A stretch of 64,000 bases of DNA, taken from Christensenella timonensis. GTDB lineage: Bacteria > Bacillota > Clostridia > Christensenellales > Christensenellaceae. The number at the start of each line of letters is the position of its first letter. Within the stretch, counting starts at the first letter, position 1. The position numbers were made by a program, and so were the translations under genes. Under the pieces are notes generated by a model. It was not told where the DNA came from, made no database searches, and was given only the letters and a program-made list of their open reading frames with translations. The DNA lies in the NCBI RefSeq assembly GCF_900087015.1, contig NZ_FLKP01000001.1, positions 248,001 to 312,000 of the forward strand. The letters are read 5' to 3'. This document shows positions 17,985 through 25,986 of the stretch, one piece after another.

Positions 17985-20900
17985 ATGCCGTATTCCTCAT
18001 ACGACCATGACAAATTAGAAGCCGCCGAAACCATGCGGATAGAACGCCGGATATATTTTGAAGCAAAGGACAGGGAGATTGCCCCTTATGCTTCCTTGCC
18101 GATTGCGCAGCTACTTTCCATGCGCAGCGAAAGCGCGGCGGCAGAACAGGCGATTTTTGACGACCTTAAAGAACGCGCCGCCGCATGGGAAGAACAGGCG
18201 GGAAGAACGCTTTTGCTGGATAAAACACTTGAATATGTGAGAACGCCGCACGTCCAGCACACCGCTAACGAGTGGCAGACCACCGAGCATAACCGCCATA
18301 TTCGCAGCAACCGGGTATATCAGATGAATTACTACATTTACGAGAATACCCGCTACGACAAAGAAGCGCAGAAATCTATCCCGTATTCATGGACGCTTAC
18401 ATGGAGCGTGCGCACCAACAGCCCAAGCAGAACCCAAGCGAAGATTGCCGGACAAGATAGAAAGGTTTTCACCGACAAGGCAGCTATGGAAAAGTATCTG
18501 AATGGGCGTATCAAAGCGTATGACCGCTTGTTTACGGAAATCTCCCCGCCTATCCCGCAGGAGTACGCCGACTATTTCAAAGTAAACGGTATGCTCATGC
18601 CGGACTACACCATAGAGGGCGAAGAACCCCCGCAGCAGCAACAGGCGGCAGCTATCCCCGAAAATACCGGGCAGGAAAAGGAGCGTGAACACATGAGCGA
18701 ACAGTTTTCTATTATGATAGGCAACCGCAGCCGCTTTGACGCGGGCGACCCCGGCGGCTATTGGTTGGATATGCCCGCCACAAAGGAGCAGTTGCACGAA
18801 GCTATGCGGAACGTCGGCATTACCGCCGACAACCCGCAGGATTTTTCCATTCGCGGCTATTCCGACGACCCGGAGAAACATATTGCCTTGCCTTATGAAA
18901 TGGTATGCGCCGCCGACGTGGACGAACTCAATTTTCTTGCGGCGCGGCTCGAACAGCTTGACCCCGCCGAGGTTGGCAAGCTGAACGCAGCTTTGCAGCA
19001 GAAAAACGGGCTTGCAAATATTGGACAGGTAATTGACTTCACCTACAACGTGGATTTTTACGTCCATATCCCCGAAGTACATAACTACCACGATTTGGGC
19101 GACTATTACTTAAATCAATCCGGCATGGTACAAATGCCCGAAGAATGGAAAGGCGGCATTGACCTTTCTACTTTTGGCAGGAACGCTGCCGCGCAGGAAA
19201 AAGGCGCGTTTACCGAGTACGGCTATATCGTGGAAAGCGGCGACGAGTGGGAACGGCAGTTTGAGGGGCGCGAAGTGCCGGAAGAATACCGCATTATGAG
19301 TTACCCGCAGCCGGAGCGCGGCGAACAGGACAAAGCCTATATGGACGCAGCCGAAACGCAGCAAGCAGACGCACAGGCCGCAGAGCCGCAGCAGCCCCGC
19401 CCCGTCGTCCCCATTATCCTTACTTCCGAAAAGCCCGCCGAAAAGGTAAAGGAGATCACCGCGCGTTTGGAACAGGGCGTACAGGCGTTTTTTGACAGCG
19501 ACCGCTACAAAGAGTTTCTAACCGCTATGTCAAAGTTCCATGATTATAGTTTGAATAACACTATCCTAATTGCTATGCAGGGCGGCAATTTGGTAATGGG
19601 CTTCCGTCAATGGGAAAAGGAGTTTGACCGCCATGTAAAGAAAGGCGAGAAAGGCATTAAAATCTTTGCCCCCGCGCCCTACAAGGTGAAAAAGCTGGTT
19701 GATAAAATCGACCCCGAAACGAGAAAGCCCATGCTTGACCGCGAGGGAAAAGTGGTAAAGGAAGAAAAGGAAATCACCGTCCCCGCCTTTAAGGTTATAA
19801 CCGTCTTTGATATTTCGCAGACCGAGGGCAAGGAGTTTCCCGACCTTTCCGTTAAACCGCTGCTTGCCGATGTGGAGCAGTACGAGGATTTTTTCGCCGC
19901 CCTTGAAAAAGCGTCCCCCGTCCCGATTGCATTTGAGCAGATCACAAACGGCGCAAATGGGTATTTCAGTTTGACCGACAAGCGTATTGCAATCAAAGAG
20001 GGCGTGAGTGAATTACAGGCGGTAAAGACCGCCATTCACGAAATCGCCCATGCGAAGCTGCACGACGTAGACTTAAACGCCCCGCCGGAGCAGCAAAACC
20101 GCGTTGACCGCCATACCTGCGAGGTAGAAGCGGAAAGCGTCGCTTATACGGTTTGCCAGCATTTCGGCCTTGATACTTCCGATTACTCTTTCGGCTATGT
20201 GGCTGGTTGGAGCAGCGGCAAGGAAATGACCGAGTTAAAAGCGTCCCTTGAAACAATACAGACCACCGCAAAGGAACTCATTACCGAGATTGAGGGGCAT
20301 TTTACCGAGTTGCAGCAGCAGCGGCAAGCCGAGCAGGAGCAGGGCGATACCTTTTCCATTTATCAGTTAAAGCGCGGGGACGAAACAAGGGACTTGCGCT
20401 TTGAGCCTTATGACCGTCTGCAAGCGGCTGGACTTACCATTGACCGGGTAAATTATGAACTCGTCTATACTGCACCGCTTACAAAGGATATGACGCTGGG
20501 CGACATTTGGGAAAGGTTTAATATCGACCACCCCGCCGACTTTAAGGGGCATAGCCTTTCCGTTTCCGACATTGTTGTGCTTCATCAGAACGACGAGGAC
20601 ACCGCCCACTATGTAGACAGTATCGGTTTTCAGCAAGTGCCGGAGTTTTTGCAGGAGCAGCAGACCCCCGTATTTGACAAGCTGCCGCCCGAACAGCAGC
20701 AAGCCTTGTCCGACACCGTACAAGACACTTTGCAAATGCTGGTTGACGCAGACAAGCGGATTTATGGCGACGTTACGGGCAAGACCCTTGAAGCAATCGC
20801 GGCGCAAGGATATTCCTACAAGGACGGGCAGCTTGAAAAGCAGCAGCCGGAAGCGACCCCCGACAGCCTTTTGACGGGTGAAACCGTTAGAACGCCGAGG

Positions 20901-21332
20901 GGCAATTTTCATATTACCGATATGAGCCGTGAACAGATCGAAGCGGCGGGATTTGGTTTTCACCATGCGTCGGAGGACGGGAAGTATCTCATTATGGGGA
21001 ATGGCACACAGGCTTATGCCATAGCCGCCGAGCAGCCGCAGCGGGATAATCCCTTAAAGCACGTCGAGGACACCATAGAGCAGAACGACAACAATTTTGA
21101 CGGGCTTATCAACAATACGCCGCAAACGCCCACCGTTGCAGATTTTGAGCAGCGGGCAAAGGCGGGGGAAGCGATTTCCGTTACCGACCTTGCAAAAGCG
21201 GTAAAAGCCGAGAAACGGGAACAGCCGCAGAAAAAACCGTCCATTTTGAAGAAGCTGGACGAATACAAGAAACAGGCGGCGCAGCAGCCGAAAGATAAAC
21301 AGAAAGAGCATAAAAAGGATTTGGAGGTTTGA
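17985..21332 (+). CDS. Giant antirestriction fusion: ArdA-like + ArdC-like metalloprotease + YodL
   Basis: This 1115-aa protein joins several anti-defence modules. Residues 1-230 are of a DUF3849-like type. From 237 (MSEQFSIMIGNRSRF) to about 435 it resembles ArdA, a DNA mimic that blocks type I restriction. From about 480 to 620 it resembles the ArdC single-strand-DNA-binding domain, with a zinc-protease motif HEIAHAKLH at 685-693. A YodL domain follows (about 789-860), and the C-terminus is basic. An internal AAAAGGAG at 18676-18683 precedes an ATG at 18693, so a shorter ArdA-starting product may also be made. It should protect incoming ICE DNA. Confidence 0.83.
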   Translation: MPYSSYDHDKLEAAETMRIERRIYFEAKDREIAPYASLPIAQLLSMRSESAAAEQAIFDDLKERAAAWEEQAGRTLLLDKTLEYVRTPHVQHTANEWQTTEHNRHIRSNRVYQMNYYIYENTRYDKEAQKSIPYSWTLTWSVRTNSPSRTQAKIAGQDRKVFTDKAAMEKYLNGRIKAYDRLFTEISPPIPQEYADYFKVNGMLMPDYTIEGEEPPQQQQAAAIPENTGQEKEREHMSEQFSIMIGNRSRFDAGDPGGYWLDMPATKEQLHEAMRNVGITADNPQDFSIRGYSDDPEKHIALPYEMVCAADVDELNFLAARLEQLDPAEVGKLNAALQQKNGLANIGQVIDFTYNVDFYVHIPEVHNYHDLGDYYLNQSGMVQMPEEWKGGIDLSTFGRNAAAQEKGAFTEYGYIVESGDEWERQFEGREVPEEYRIMSYPQPERGEQDKAYMDAAETQQADAQAAEPQQPRPVVPIILTSEKPAEKVKEITARLEQGVQAFFDSDRYKEFLTAMSKFHDYSLNNTILIAMQGGNLVMGFRQWEKEFDRHVKKGEKGIKIFAPAPYKVKKLVDKIDPETRKPMLDREGKVVKEEKEITVPAFKVITVFDISQTEGKEFPDLSVKPLLADVEQYEDFFAALEKASPVPIAFEQITNGANGYFSLTDKRIAIKEGVSELQAVKTAIHEIAHAKLHDVDLNAPPEQQNRVDRHTCEVEAESVAYTVCQHFGLDTSDYSFGYVAGWSSGKEMTELKASLETIQTTAKELITEIEGHFTELQQQRQAEQEQGDTFSIYQLKRGDETRDLRFEPYDRLQAAGLTIDRVNYELVYTAPLTKDMTLGDIWERFNIDHPADFKGHSLSVSDIVVLHQNDEDTAHYVDSIGFQQVPEFLQEQQTPVFDKLPPEQQQALSDTVQDTLQMLVDADKRIYGDVTGKTLEAIAAQGYSYKDGQLEKQQPEATPDSLLTGETVRTPRGNFHITDMSREQIEAAGFGFHHASEDGKYLIMGNGTQAYAIAAEQPQRDNPLKHVEDTIEQNDNNFDGLINNTPQTPTVADFEQRAKAGEAISVTDLAKAVKAEKREQPQKKPSILKKLDEYKKQAAQQPKDKQKEHKKDLEV

Positions 21333-21336
21333 TAGC

Positions 21337-21546
21337 ATGAATACCCGCTTTACCATTGAGGAAGAAAACATTGTTGCGATCTACGCCGAGGACAGCCGGG
21401 AAACAACGCTTGAAAATATCCTTGCCGCCATGCCCTACATGGACGAGGATATGCGCCAGCTTGCCGCCGCAGCGGTGAACAAGCTGCAAGCCATGACGGA
21501 CAGCGAGTTTTCCGAAAGGGAGTTTATCTTGACCGACGAGGAATAG
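21337..21546 (+). CDS. Transposon-transfer assisting protein (TnTAP family)
   Basis: This 69-aa acidic protein opens with TRFTIEEENIVAIY and has a helical second half, matching the transposon-transfer assisting family that ends this operon in related ICEs. The exact role is unknown. It starts four bases after the antirestriction gene and is followed by a strong terminator. Confidence 0.8.
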   Translation: MNTRFTIEEENIVAIYAEDSRETTLENILAAMPYMDEDMRQLAAAAVNKLQAMTDSEFSEREFILTDEE

Positions 21547-21554
21547 CCCATAGA

Positions 21555-21605
21555 GAACAGGGGCGCGGTTGCCGATTTCCGGCACCGCGCCCCTGTTCTT
21601 TTTTT
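21555..21605 (+). terminator. Strong Rho-independent terminator
   Basis: A perfect 15-bp GC-rich stem (21555-21569 with 21584-21598) is followed by eight T. It ends the + strand operon before the convergent relaxase gene. Confidence 0.88.
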
Positions 21606-21610
21606 GTCCT

Positions 21611-21636
21611 TGCGTGGACAATTAGAAAGCCGTTTT
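21611..21636. repeat. Inverted copy of the 26-bp repeat at 440-465
   Basis: An exact reverse-complement match to 440-465, immediately after the operon terminator. Confidence 0.7.
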
Positions 21637-21747
21637 TGCGGGTTTGAATATACTTTATCGTCTATGTCGTTTTCATGCGCTGGAAGCCGCAGAAACACAG
21701 GCGTTTTCAGCCCTTAACATTCCACTTGCCACCCCATGTTTTGCGCC

Positions 21748-23082
21748 TTATCGCTCCTGCTCCCGCGCCCTGCTTTGGGACGGGTAAAGAATACTATCGA
21801 CGTTCTTTTTGACAACGCCGTATTCCTGCATTTGCTTCTTGGCTTGCCGATAATCTTCATACAATTTGGTTTTCCTGTCGTTTAAGCTTCTATACTCCTT
21901 GCGCAGCGCGGCGAGATCGGGCAGCTTCTTTATCTGCATTTCCTTTAATGCCCTTGCCGCAGCTTCAAACAGGATAATTTCGCTTTCATGCCCCCGCAGA
22001 TACTTTTCCTTGTCCGGCGATTTTCGGTATTCATCGTAAATCGGTTTTAACTGTCGGTATGTGGTGGTGTGCTTGATAAGCAGCGACAAATCAGACATAC
22101 GCTGTTCCACTTCCTTAATCGCCTTTGCCGCCGCGTCATGAGCGGTCATAATATCGGCTATCTTGCTTTCAAGTTCGCTATAATACTCAATCTTGTTTTC
22201 GGTTAGGAAGTTCATGCTTTTAGCAGCCTGTTTCAGATTATGGATTTTTGCCCACCGTTCATAGCCCGCCGACTGTTGGGCTTTGATACTGTTTTCAAGA
22301 TCGACGACAAGCCGGATTTTCTTATCTTCCCGCAGCGTTTTTGTTTTGGCAACATACACGCCCTTGATACGCTCCTTTATCGCTTCTTCCGTATAGGCCG
22401 CGCCGAGCGTCTTTGTGCGGGTAAACCGTTCCTGTCCGGCAGCGCGAAAGGAAATGTATTTGCCCTGTTTGATTTCATACCCCATTTCCTGCAAGCGGCG
22501 CAGCAGTTCGTCAAAATCTTTCACTTGGGGAATGAGAGTATCTATCGCCGTTTTCAGCTTTGCTTTGTAGCTTGTCCCTTGCTTTTCGGCGGTGTATTCT
22601 GCATAGCTTTTTCCCTTGTCCTGTCCCGGTACGACGACGGATAGCCCATGCTCTTTACATATCCTGTCGCTGGTGCGCCGGATAAAGTGATAGCTTTGCT
22701 TGTTGGAATGGTACTTTTTGTAGTCAACGAAGCTAACCGCGTTGAAAATCAAGTGATTATGCAGATGGTCTTTATCGACGTGAGTTGTCAAAACAAACTC
22801 ATACTTGCCGCCTAATACCGCCCCGGCAAGTTCCATGCCGATTTTGTGCGCTTCTTCCGGTGTGGTTTCTCCCACCGCAAAGGATTGTATCAAGTGCCGC
22901 CCTAAATGTGTGCCGCGATCTCCGGCAGCTTCCCGCGTCCATGCAAACTCAATATCGGCGGTTTCCAGCCCGCAGCCGAAAGAGGACGCAAGCAGCTTCC
23001 CGTCTGTCTTTTCGGGATTTAAGATATAGTCTATCGCAGCCTTTAAGGTTGATTTAATAGGGTGCGTCTTTGTAACCGCCAT
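21748..23082 (-). CDS. MOBP-type relaxase
   Basis: This 444-aa relaxase nicks oriT and pilots the strand. A candidate nucleophile Tyr is in IDYILNPEK (Y19), and the metal-binding His triad is in HVDKDHLHNH (H101, H106/H108, H110). The C-terminal half is helical and probably contacts the coupling protein. It reads away from the candidate oriT at 23.4 kb, and its start overlaps mobC by 40 bases. No truncation is apparent, so the ICE should be able to process its own DNA. Confidence 0.92.
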   Translation of the reverse strand: MAVTKTHPIKSTLKAAIDYILNPEKTDGKLLASSFGCGLETADIEFAWTREAAGDRGTHLGRHLIQSFAVGETTPEEAHKIGMELAGAVLGGKYEFVLTTHVDKDHLHNHLIFNAVSFVDYKKYHSNKQSYHFIRRTSDRICKEHGLSVVVPGQDKGKSYAEYTAEKQGTSYKAKLKTAIDTLIPQVKDFDELLRRLQEMGYEIKQGKYISFRAAGQERFTRTKTLGAAYTEEAIKERIKGVYVAKTKTLREDKKIRLVVDLENSIKAQQSAGYERWAKIHNLKQAAKSMNFLTENKIEYYSELESKIADIMTAHDAAAKAIKEVEQRMSDLSLLIKHTTTYRQLKPIYDEYRKSPDKEKYLRGHESEIILFEAAARALKEMQIKKLPDLAALRKEYRSLNDRKTKLYEDYRQAKKQMQEYGVVKKNVDSILYPSQSRAREQER

Positions 23083-23372
23083 ATCTCGTCCACCGCCTTT
23101 TTAATGTCCTCTATATCCTGCCTGTAAACCGTCCCCGTCGCATTGGCGCGTTTTGCAATTTGGTTGATGTTCCGGCTCACCGCTTGCAGTTCCCGGATAT
23201 ATGCTTTTGTGTCGCTTCGGTCAACGACAAGAATATACCCGTCTATCGCCATTTTACGGAAGTATGCCCCATACTGCTTTATGGGAAGCTGCTTCATCTT
23301 CTCGTCGATCAGCCGCTTTTCTTCTTCCGTAACGTAAAACTTCATCTGTATATTTCTCTTTCGGTTTTCCAT
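23043..23372 (-). CDS. mobC: MobC-like relaxosome accessory protein
   Basis: This 109-aa protein has a ribbon-helix-helix-like N-terminus (about 8-50) and the MobC C-terminal stretch with LQAVSRNINQIAKRAN. It should bind oriT and help the relaxase melt and nick. It starts seven bases from the oriT-like element and overlaps the relaxase start. The ATG follows AAGGCGG. Confidence 0.88.
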   Translation of the reverse strand: MENRKRNIQMKFYVTEEEKRLIDEKMKQLPIKQYGAYFRKMAIDGYILVVDRSDTKAYIRELQAVSRNINQIAKRANATGTVYRQDIEDIKKAVDEIWRLQRRTLLNQP

Positions 23373-23378
23373 TTCCGC

Positions 23379-23486
23379 ACCGCCTTTCGGTATAAGGGTT
23401 TGGGATTATCCCAACAAGCATTTTCCGCAAACGGGTACTCGTTTGCTGTGCTTGCTATCTACTCCATACCCCCACCGAAAGGCGGT
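23379..23486. other. Candidate oriT
   Basis: Outer 13-bp inverted repeats (23379-23391 with 23474-23486) enclose a 68-base core. The core has the arms TTGGGAT/ATCCCAA (23400-23414) and a hairpin GCAAACG/CGTTTGC. It lies directly upstream of mobC and the relaxase, the usual place for oriT. The core is repeated in inverted orientation at 17856-17956. The nick position cannot be read from the sequence alone. Confidence 0.65.
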
Positions 23487-23517
23487 ATTTGTTGCGCGTT
23501 CCTTTGATTTTGGACGC

Positions 23518-23551
23518 AAAAAAAGATTGCAGCCGCCATGCGCTGCAATCT
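23518..23551 (-). terminator. Terminator of the XRE gene
   Basis: On the - strand a 10-bp stem (AGATTGCAGC with GCTGCAATCT) runs into seven T. It lies just past the stop of the XRE gene and separates it from the oriT region. Confidence 0.8.
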
Positions 23552-23573
23552 CCCGATTTCTCATATTGTGAGG

Positions 23574-23936
23574 TTAATCCTCTGCTTTTTCGACTTCCGT
23601 TATCTCCCTTGCTGTTGCGGTTACAATCCGTATGCCTTTATCGCTCATACCGTCCAGCAGCGCGTCAAGCTGCCGCCGCCCGGTGGATTTCTCCGCATTG
23701 CTGTTCGGGAAGAAAAATTGATCTACCGAAATATGATACCGGGTTACAAGGTCATAGAATACCTGTAAACTCGGCTGTTGTCCCTTGTTCTCGATATTCG
23801 CAAGGTAGCGCGGGGAAATATATAACTCGTCGCTTACCTTTTTGCGGCTCTCGCCGTATTCATTTCTCGCGGCTTTTATAGCTGCCCCGAAAGCCTTAAA
23901 GTCGTACAATGGTACGGGTCTTTTTGCCATTTTCAT
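23574..23936 (-). CDS. XRE family transcriptional regulator
   Basis: This 120-aa protein has an HTH_3-type DNA-binding domain (about 14-70, with SRKKVSDELYISPRYLANIENKGQQPS) and a helical C-terminus. It likely controls ICE mobilisation or the divergent cargo promoter that begins about 90 bases away. Two close starts exist (23936 and 23930); the first is listed. Its own terminator follows. Confidence 0.85.
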   Translation of the reverse strand: MKMAKRPVPLYDFKAFGAAIKAARNEYGESRKKVSDELYISPRYLANIENKGQQPSLQVFYDLVTRYHISVDQFFFPNSNAEKSTGRRQLDALLDGMSDKGIRIVTATAREITEVEKAED

Positions 23937-24023
23937 TCACCCTGTTACATTTTACAGTTCACCTTTCTTTTTGGATATGTCCACACAATTCATATCATTA
24001 GGTTAAATACTTCCTGTTGTGTA

Positions 24024-24052
24024 TTGACAGTAGACTGATTTTCTGATAAAAT
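24024..24052 (+). promoter_or_regulatory. Sigma-A type promoter of the KTR/Cfr-like cargo
   Basis: TTGACA (24024-24029) and TAAAAT (24047-24052) are spaced by 17 bases, a near-consensus promoter. It points at the leader peptide and attenuators that follow. Confidence 0.85.
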
Positions 24053-24080
24053 AAAATTTATGTAAAAGGAGGCGGCGTTT

Positions 24081-24107
24081 ATGTTGCATAGCATGCGTAT
24101 TAGATAA
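24081..24107 (+). CDS. Leader peptide (8 aa, MLHSMRIR)
   Basis: A short ORF starts ten bases after AAAAGGAGG and ends just before a terminator-type hairpin. Its coding DNA (around TAGCAT) can pair with ATGCTA at about 24169-24176, giving an alternative fold. This is the layout of ribosome-stalling leader peptides that control resistance genes such as tet(M) and erm. Induction by an antibiotic is inferred. Confidence 0.7.
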   Translation: MLHSMRIR

Positions 24108-24113
24108 GCATTG

Positions 24114-24152
24114 AAAAAAAGGATTTTCCCATTTTCAACATGGGCTTTTTTG
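24114..24152 (+). terminator. Attenuator hairpin 1 after the leader peptide
   Basis: CCCAT/ATGGG closes a 7-base loop. Outer A and T runs extend the pairing, and CTTTTTTG follows. It begins seven bases after the leader stop, so ribosome position on the leader could decide whether it forms. Confidence 0.68.
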
Positions 24153-24258
24153 TCATGCTTATTTTGCGGATGCTATACAAAAAACTAACGACGTATAGAT
24201 ATAGTATAGACATAGTGCAAGCATGCCTTAGTTTTGTTGTACTGCTCTGTGCATTATA

Positions 24259-24302
24259 AATGCAGGTCAATGCTCATGTTGAGGATTGACCTGCATTTTT
24301 TT
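24259..24302 (+). terminator. Attenuator/terminator hairpin 2 before the KTR gene
   Basis: A perfect 13-bp stem (24259-24271 with 24285-24297) merges into a run of seven T. It lies between the promoter and the cargo genes, so it must be passed for expression. Two terminators in one leader point to tight control. Confidence 0.85.
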
Positions 24303-24327
24303 GTGTAAAAAGGACGAGTGAAATATA

Positions 24328-24513
24328 ATGCTTAAAAAATATTGGATAAAATGTCCGATTTGTAACGGAAAGACGAGAGTTCAAGTATTTCATAATACTG
24401 TATTAAAAGATTTTCCTCTTTTCTGCCCTAAATGCAAATTGACGCATATCATTGATGTAGAAAAATTAGAGATTGTAATCAAAAATACAGAAAAACAAAC
24501 TTTTATTATTTAG
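24328..24513 (+). CDS. Cysteine-rich KTR protein, 61 aa
   Basis: This small zinc-ribbon protein has two CPxC pairs (CPIC near 9-12, CPKC near 33-36) and the KTR tripeptide (NGKTR). Proteins of this family are often carried beside tet and other ribosomal-protection or resistance genes on Firmicutes ICEs; the function is not known. It is cotranscribed with the Cfr-like gene, 16 bases downstream, under the same attenuators. Confidence 0.82.
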   Translation: MLKKYWIKCPICNGKTRVQVFHNTVLKDFPLFCPKCKLTHIIDVEKLEIVIKNTEKQTFII

Positions 24514-24529
24514 AAGAAAGGATATAAAA

Positions 24530-25513
24530 ATGAAACGTTTACCTAAATATACGCCTGCGGAAGTACGGAATGATCCATACGGATTTACTTACAAAGAAAT
24601 GTCGGAAGTTATTGGCGAGAATGAAGCAAAAGCCTTATATGAAGAATTATATAAGCAATTACCACGCAAAAAAAATCTATCAATGTTGGTAAAAAATATT
24701 TGCAAAAGCAGTGATACTGAAAAGTATGTTTACGAACTGAAAGACAACAAATACATTGAAACGGTTTTTATCAAGCGGCGAGATGGTGGAACTGTTTGCG
24801 TGAGCACACAAGTCGGTTGTCCTGTTGGTTGTATTTTTTGTGAGTCCGGGCGAAATGGCTTTGTTCGTAATCTAACATCGTCAGAAATCGTACAACAGAT
24901 TATATTGTTGCGTCGAAAAGTAAACCGTATCGTTTTTATGGGTATGGGAGAGCCTTTATTCAATTATGACAACTTGATAAAAGCAATCCATATTCTCCGA
25001 GATAGATATGGGCTCAACTTTCCAACCGACGGCATTACCATATCAACAGTTGGTCCGGTCGATCAATTAAAAAAATTGCGCGAGGAACATCTTAAAATTC
25101 AGTTGACAATATCTTTACACGCAGCAACACAATCTGCAAGAAATCGTATTATTCCTCACATGCGCATATATGCTATTGAAGATGTTGTTAAGCAAGCCTT
25201 ATCCTATTCTGAAAGGCATAATCGCAAAATTGTCTTTGCGTATTTGCTTTTACCGGGTATAAATGACCGGCCCTCAGATGTAAGACAACTTGCAAAATGG
25301 TTTCGGGGCAAAAAAGTTATGATTAACGTGTTACAATACAACCCAACAAGCAATTCAAGAATTAAAGCACCACAGAAACGGGAAATAGTTGCATTCAAAC
25401 ATCAATTAGAGCAAGCAGGACTTGAAGTTACTATGAGAGTTTCTCATGGCAGAGAGATTAACGCGGCTTGTGGACAGTTAGCTAACACATATAATAAATT
25501 CAAAAAAAAATGA
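24530..25513 (+). CDS. Cfr/RlmN-family radical SAM 23S rRNA methyltransferase
   Basis: This 327-aa enzyme has the radical-SAM cluster CPVGCIFC (C97, C101, C104), the motif GMGEP (about 142-146), TISLHAAT, and the methyl-carrying Cys in AACGQL (C314), all shared by RlmN and Cfr. These enzymes methylate A2503 of 23S rRNA at C2 (RlmN) or C8 (Cfr, giving multidrug resistance). GMGEPL is RlmN-like, while the ICE location, AT-rich codons and attenuated leader are Cfr-like. RlmN is a chromosomal housekeeping gene, so a mobile, inducible copy suggests resistance. I cannot decide C2 versus C8 from sequence. Start after AAAGGAT. Confidence 0.85.
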   Translation: MKRLPKYTPAEVRNDPYGFTYKEMSEVIGENEAKALYEELYKQLPRKKNLSMLVKNICKSSDTEKYVYELKDNKYIETVFIKRRDGGTVCVSTQVGCPVGCIFCESGRNGFVRNLTSSEIVQQIILLRRKVNRIVFMGMGEPLFNYDNLIKAIHILRDRYGLNFPTDGITISTVGPVDQLKKLREEHLKIQLTISLHAATQSARNRIIPHMRIYAIEDVVKQALSYSERHNRKIVFAYLLLPGINDRPSDVRQLAKWFRGKKVMINVLQYNPTSNSRIKAPQKREIVAFKHQLEQAGLEVTMRVSHGREINAACGQLANTYNKFKKK

Positions 25514-25541
25514 TTAAAAGTGCCAGACGCATAGACGCAGA

Positions 25542-25588
25542 GCCGATAACGCATTAGGTCAAAAAACCTATGTGTTATCGGCTTTTTT
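25542..25588 (+). terminator. Terminator of the Cfr-like gene
   Basis: A long stem (GCCGATAAC...ACCTATGTGTTATCGGC, with few mismatches) is followed by TTTTTT. It ends the cargo transcript 28 bases after the stop. Confidence 0.85.
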
Positions 25589-25666
25589 ATTTAATATTGC
25601 GCAAAAGCCGCTGTTCCCTATTATAGAATGGATTGCGGGTAGTGTATTAAAGTCGCCCTTTTTTAA

Positions 25667-25709
25667 GGATACGGCGGTATCGGGGAGGTATCGCCGTGTC
25701 CATTTTTAT
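25667..25709 (+). terminator. Hairpin with weak T-run
   Basis: GGATACGGCG pairs with CGCCGTGTCC (one G-T), and ATTTTTATTT follows. It lies in the roughly 470-base gap between the Cfr-like gene and the sigma-like gene, which otherwise shows no gene. Confidence 0.55.
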
Positions 25710-25823
25710 TTACTGTAACCCGCCTAATGCTTTGCGGTCAAAAAAAGCTATGCTCCGCAAGCGGGATATTCCGGCTATGAATGTGAACTGTCAATACATT
25801 TAGCTACTGCTTACATTTCCTTT

Positions 25824-25866
25824 GCGCCCGTCCGCGTCTTGCGGACGGGCGCATTTTGCTTTTTTC
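25824..25866 (+). terminator. GC-rich terminator-like hairpin
   Basis: A perfect 12-bp stem (GCGCCCGTCCGC with GCGGACGGGCGC, 5-base loop) is followed by ATTTTGCTTTTTTC. It isolates the right-end regulatory genes from the cargo. Confidence 0.75.
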
Positions 25867-25986
25867 AACTTTTTTCTGAAAAGCGCACTCAAGAGCCATC
25901 TCCCGAACGGGTACGGAGCGAAAGGGGCAGAGAGGACAAGCCCTTAACTCCCGTCCTCTACTCCACGCGGGAAGGAGGTGAACTCT

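Noticed and set aside
23489-23881. 130-aa + strand frame antisense to the XRE gene
   Set aside because: The - strand HTH protein is clear and the + strand frame has no family match.
24530-25513. Housekeeping rlmN of the host
   Set aside because: It lies inside the ICE, is AT-rich unlike the host genes, and is cotranscribed with a KTR cargo gene under an attenuator; the RlmN clade is not excluded.
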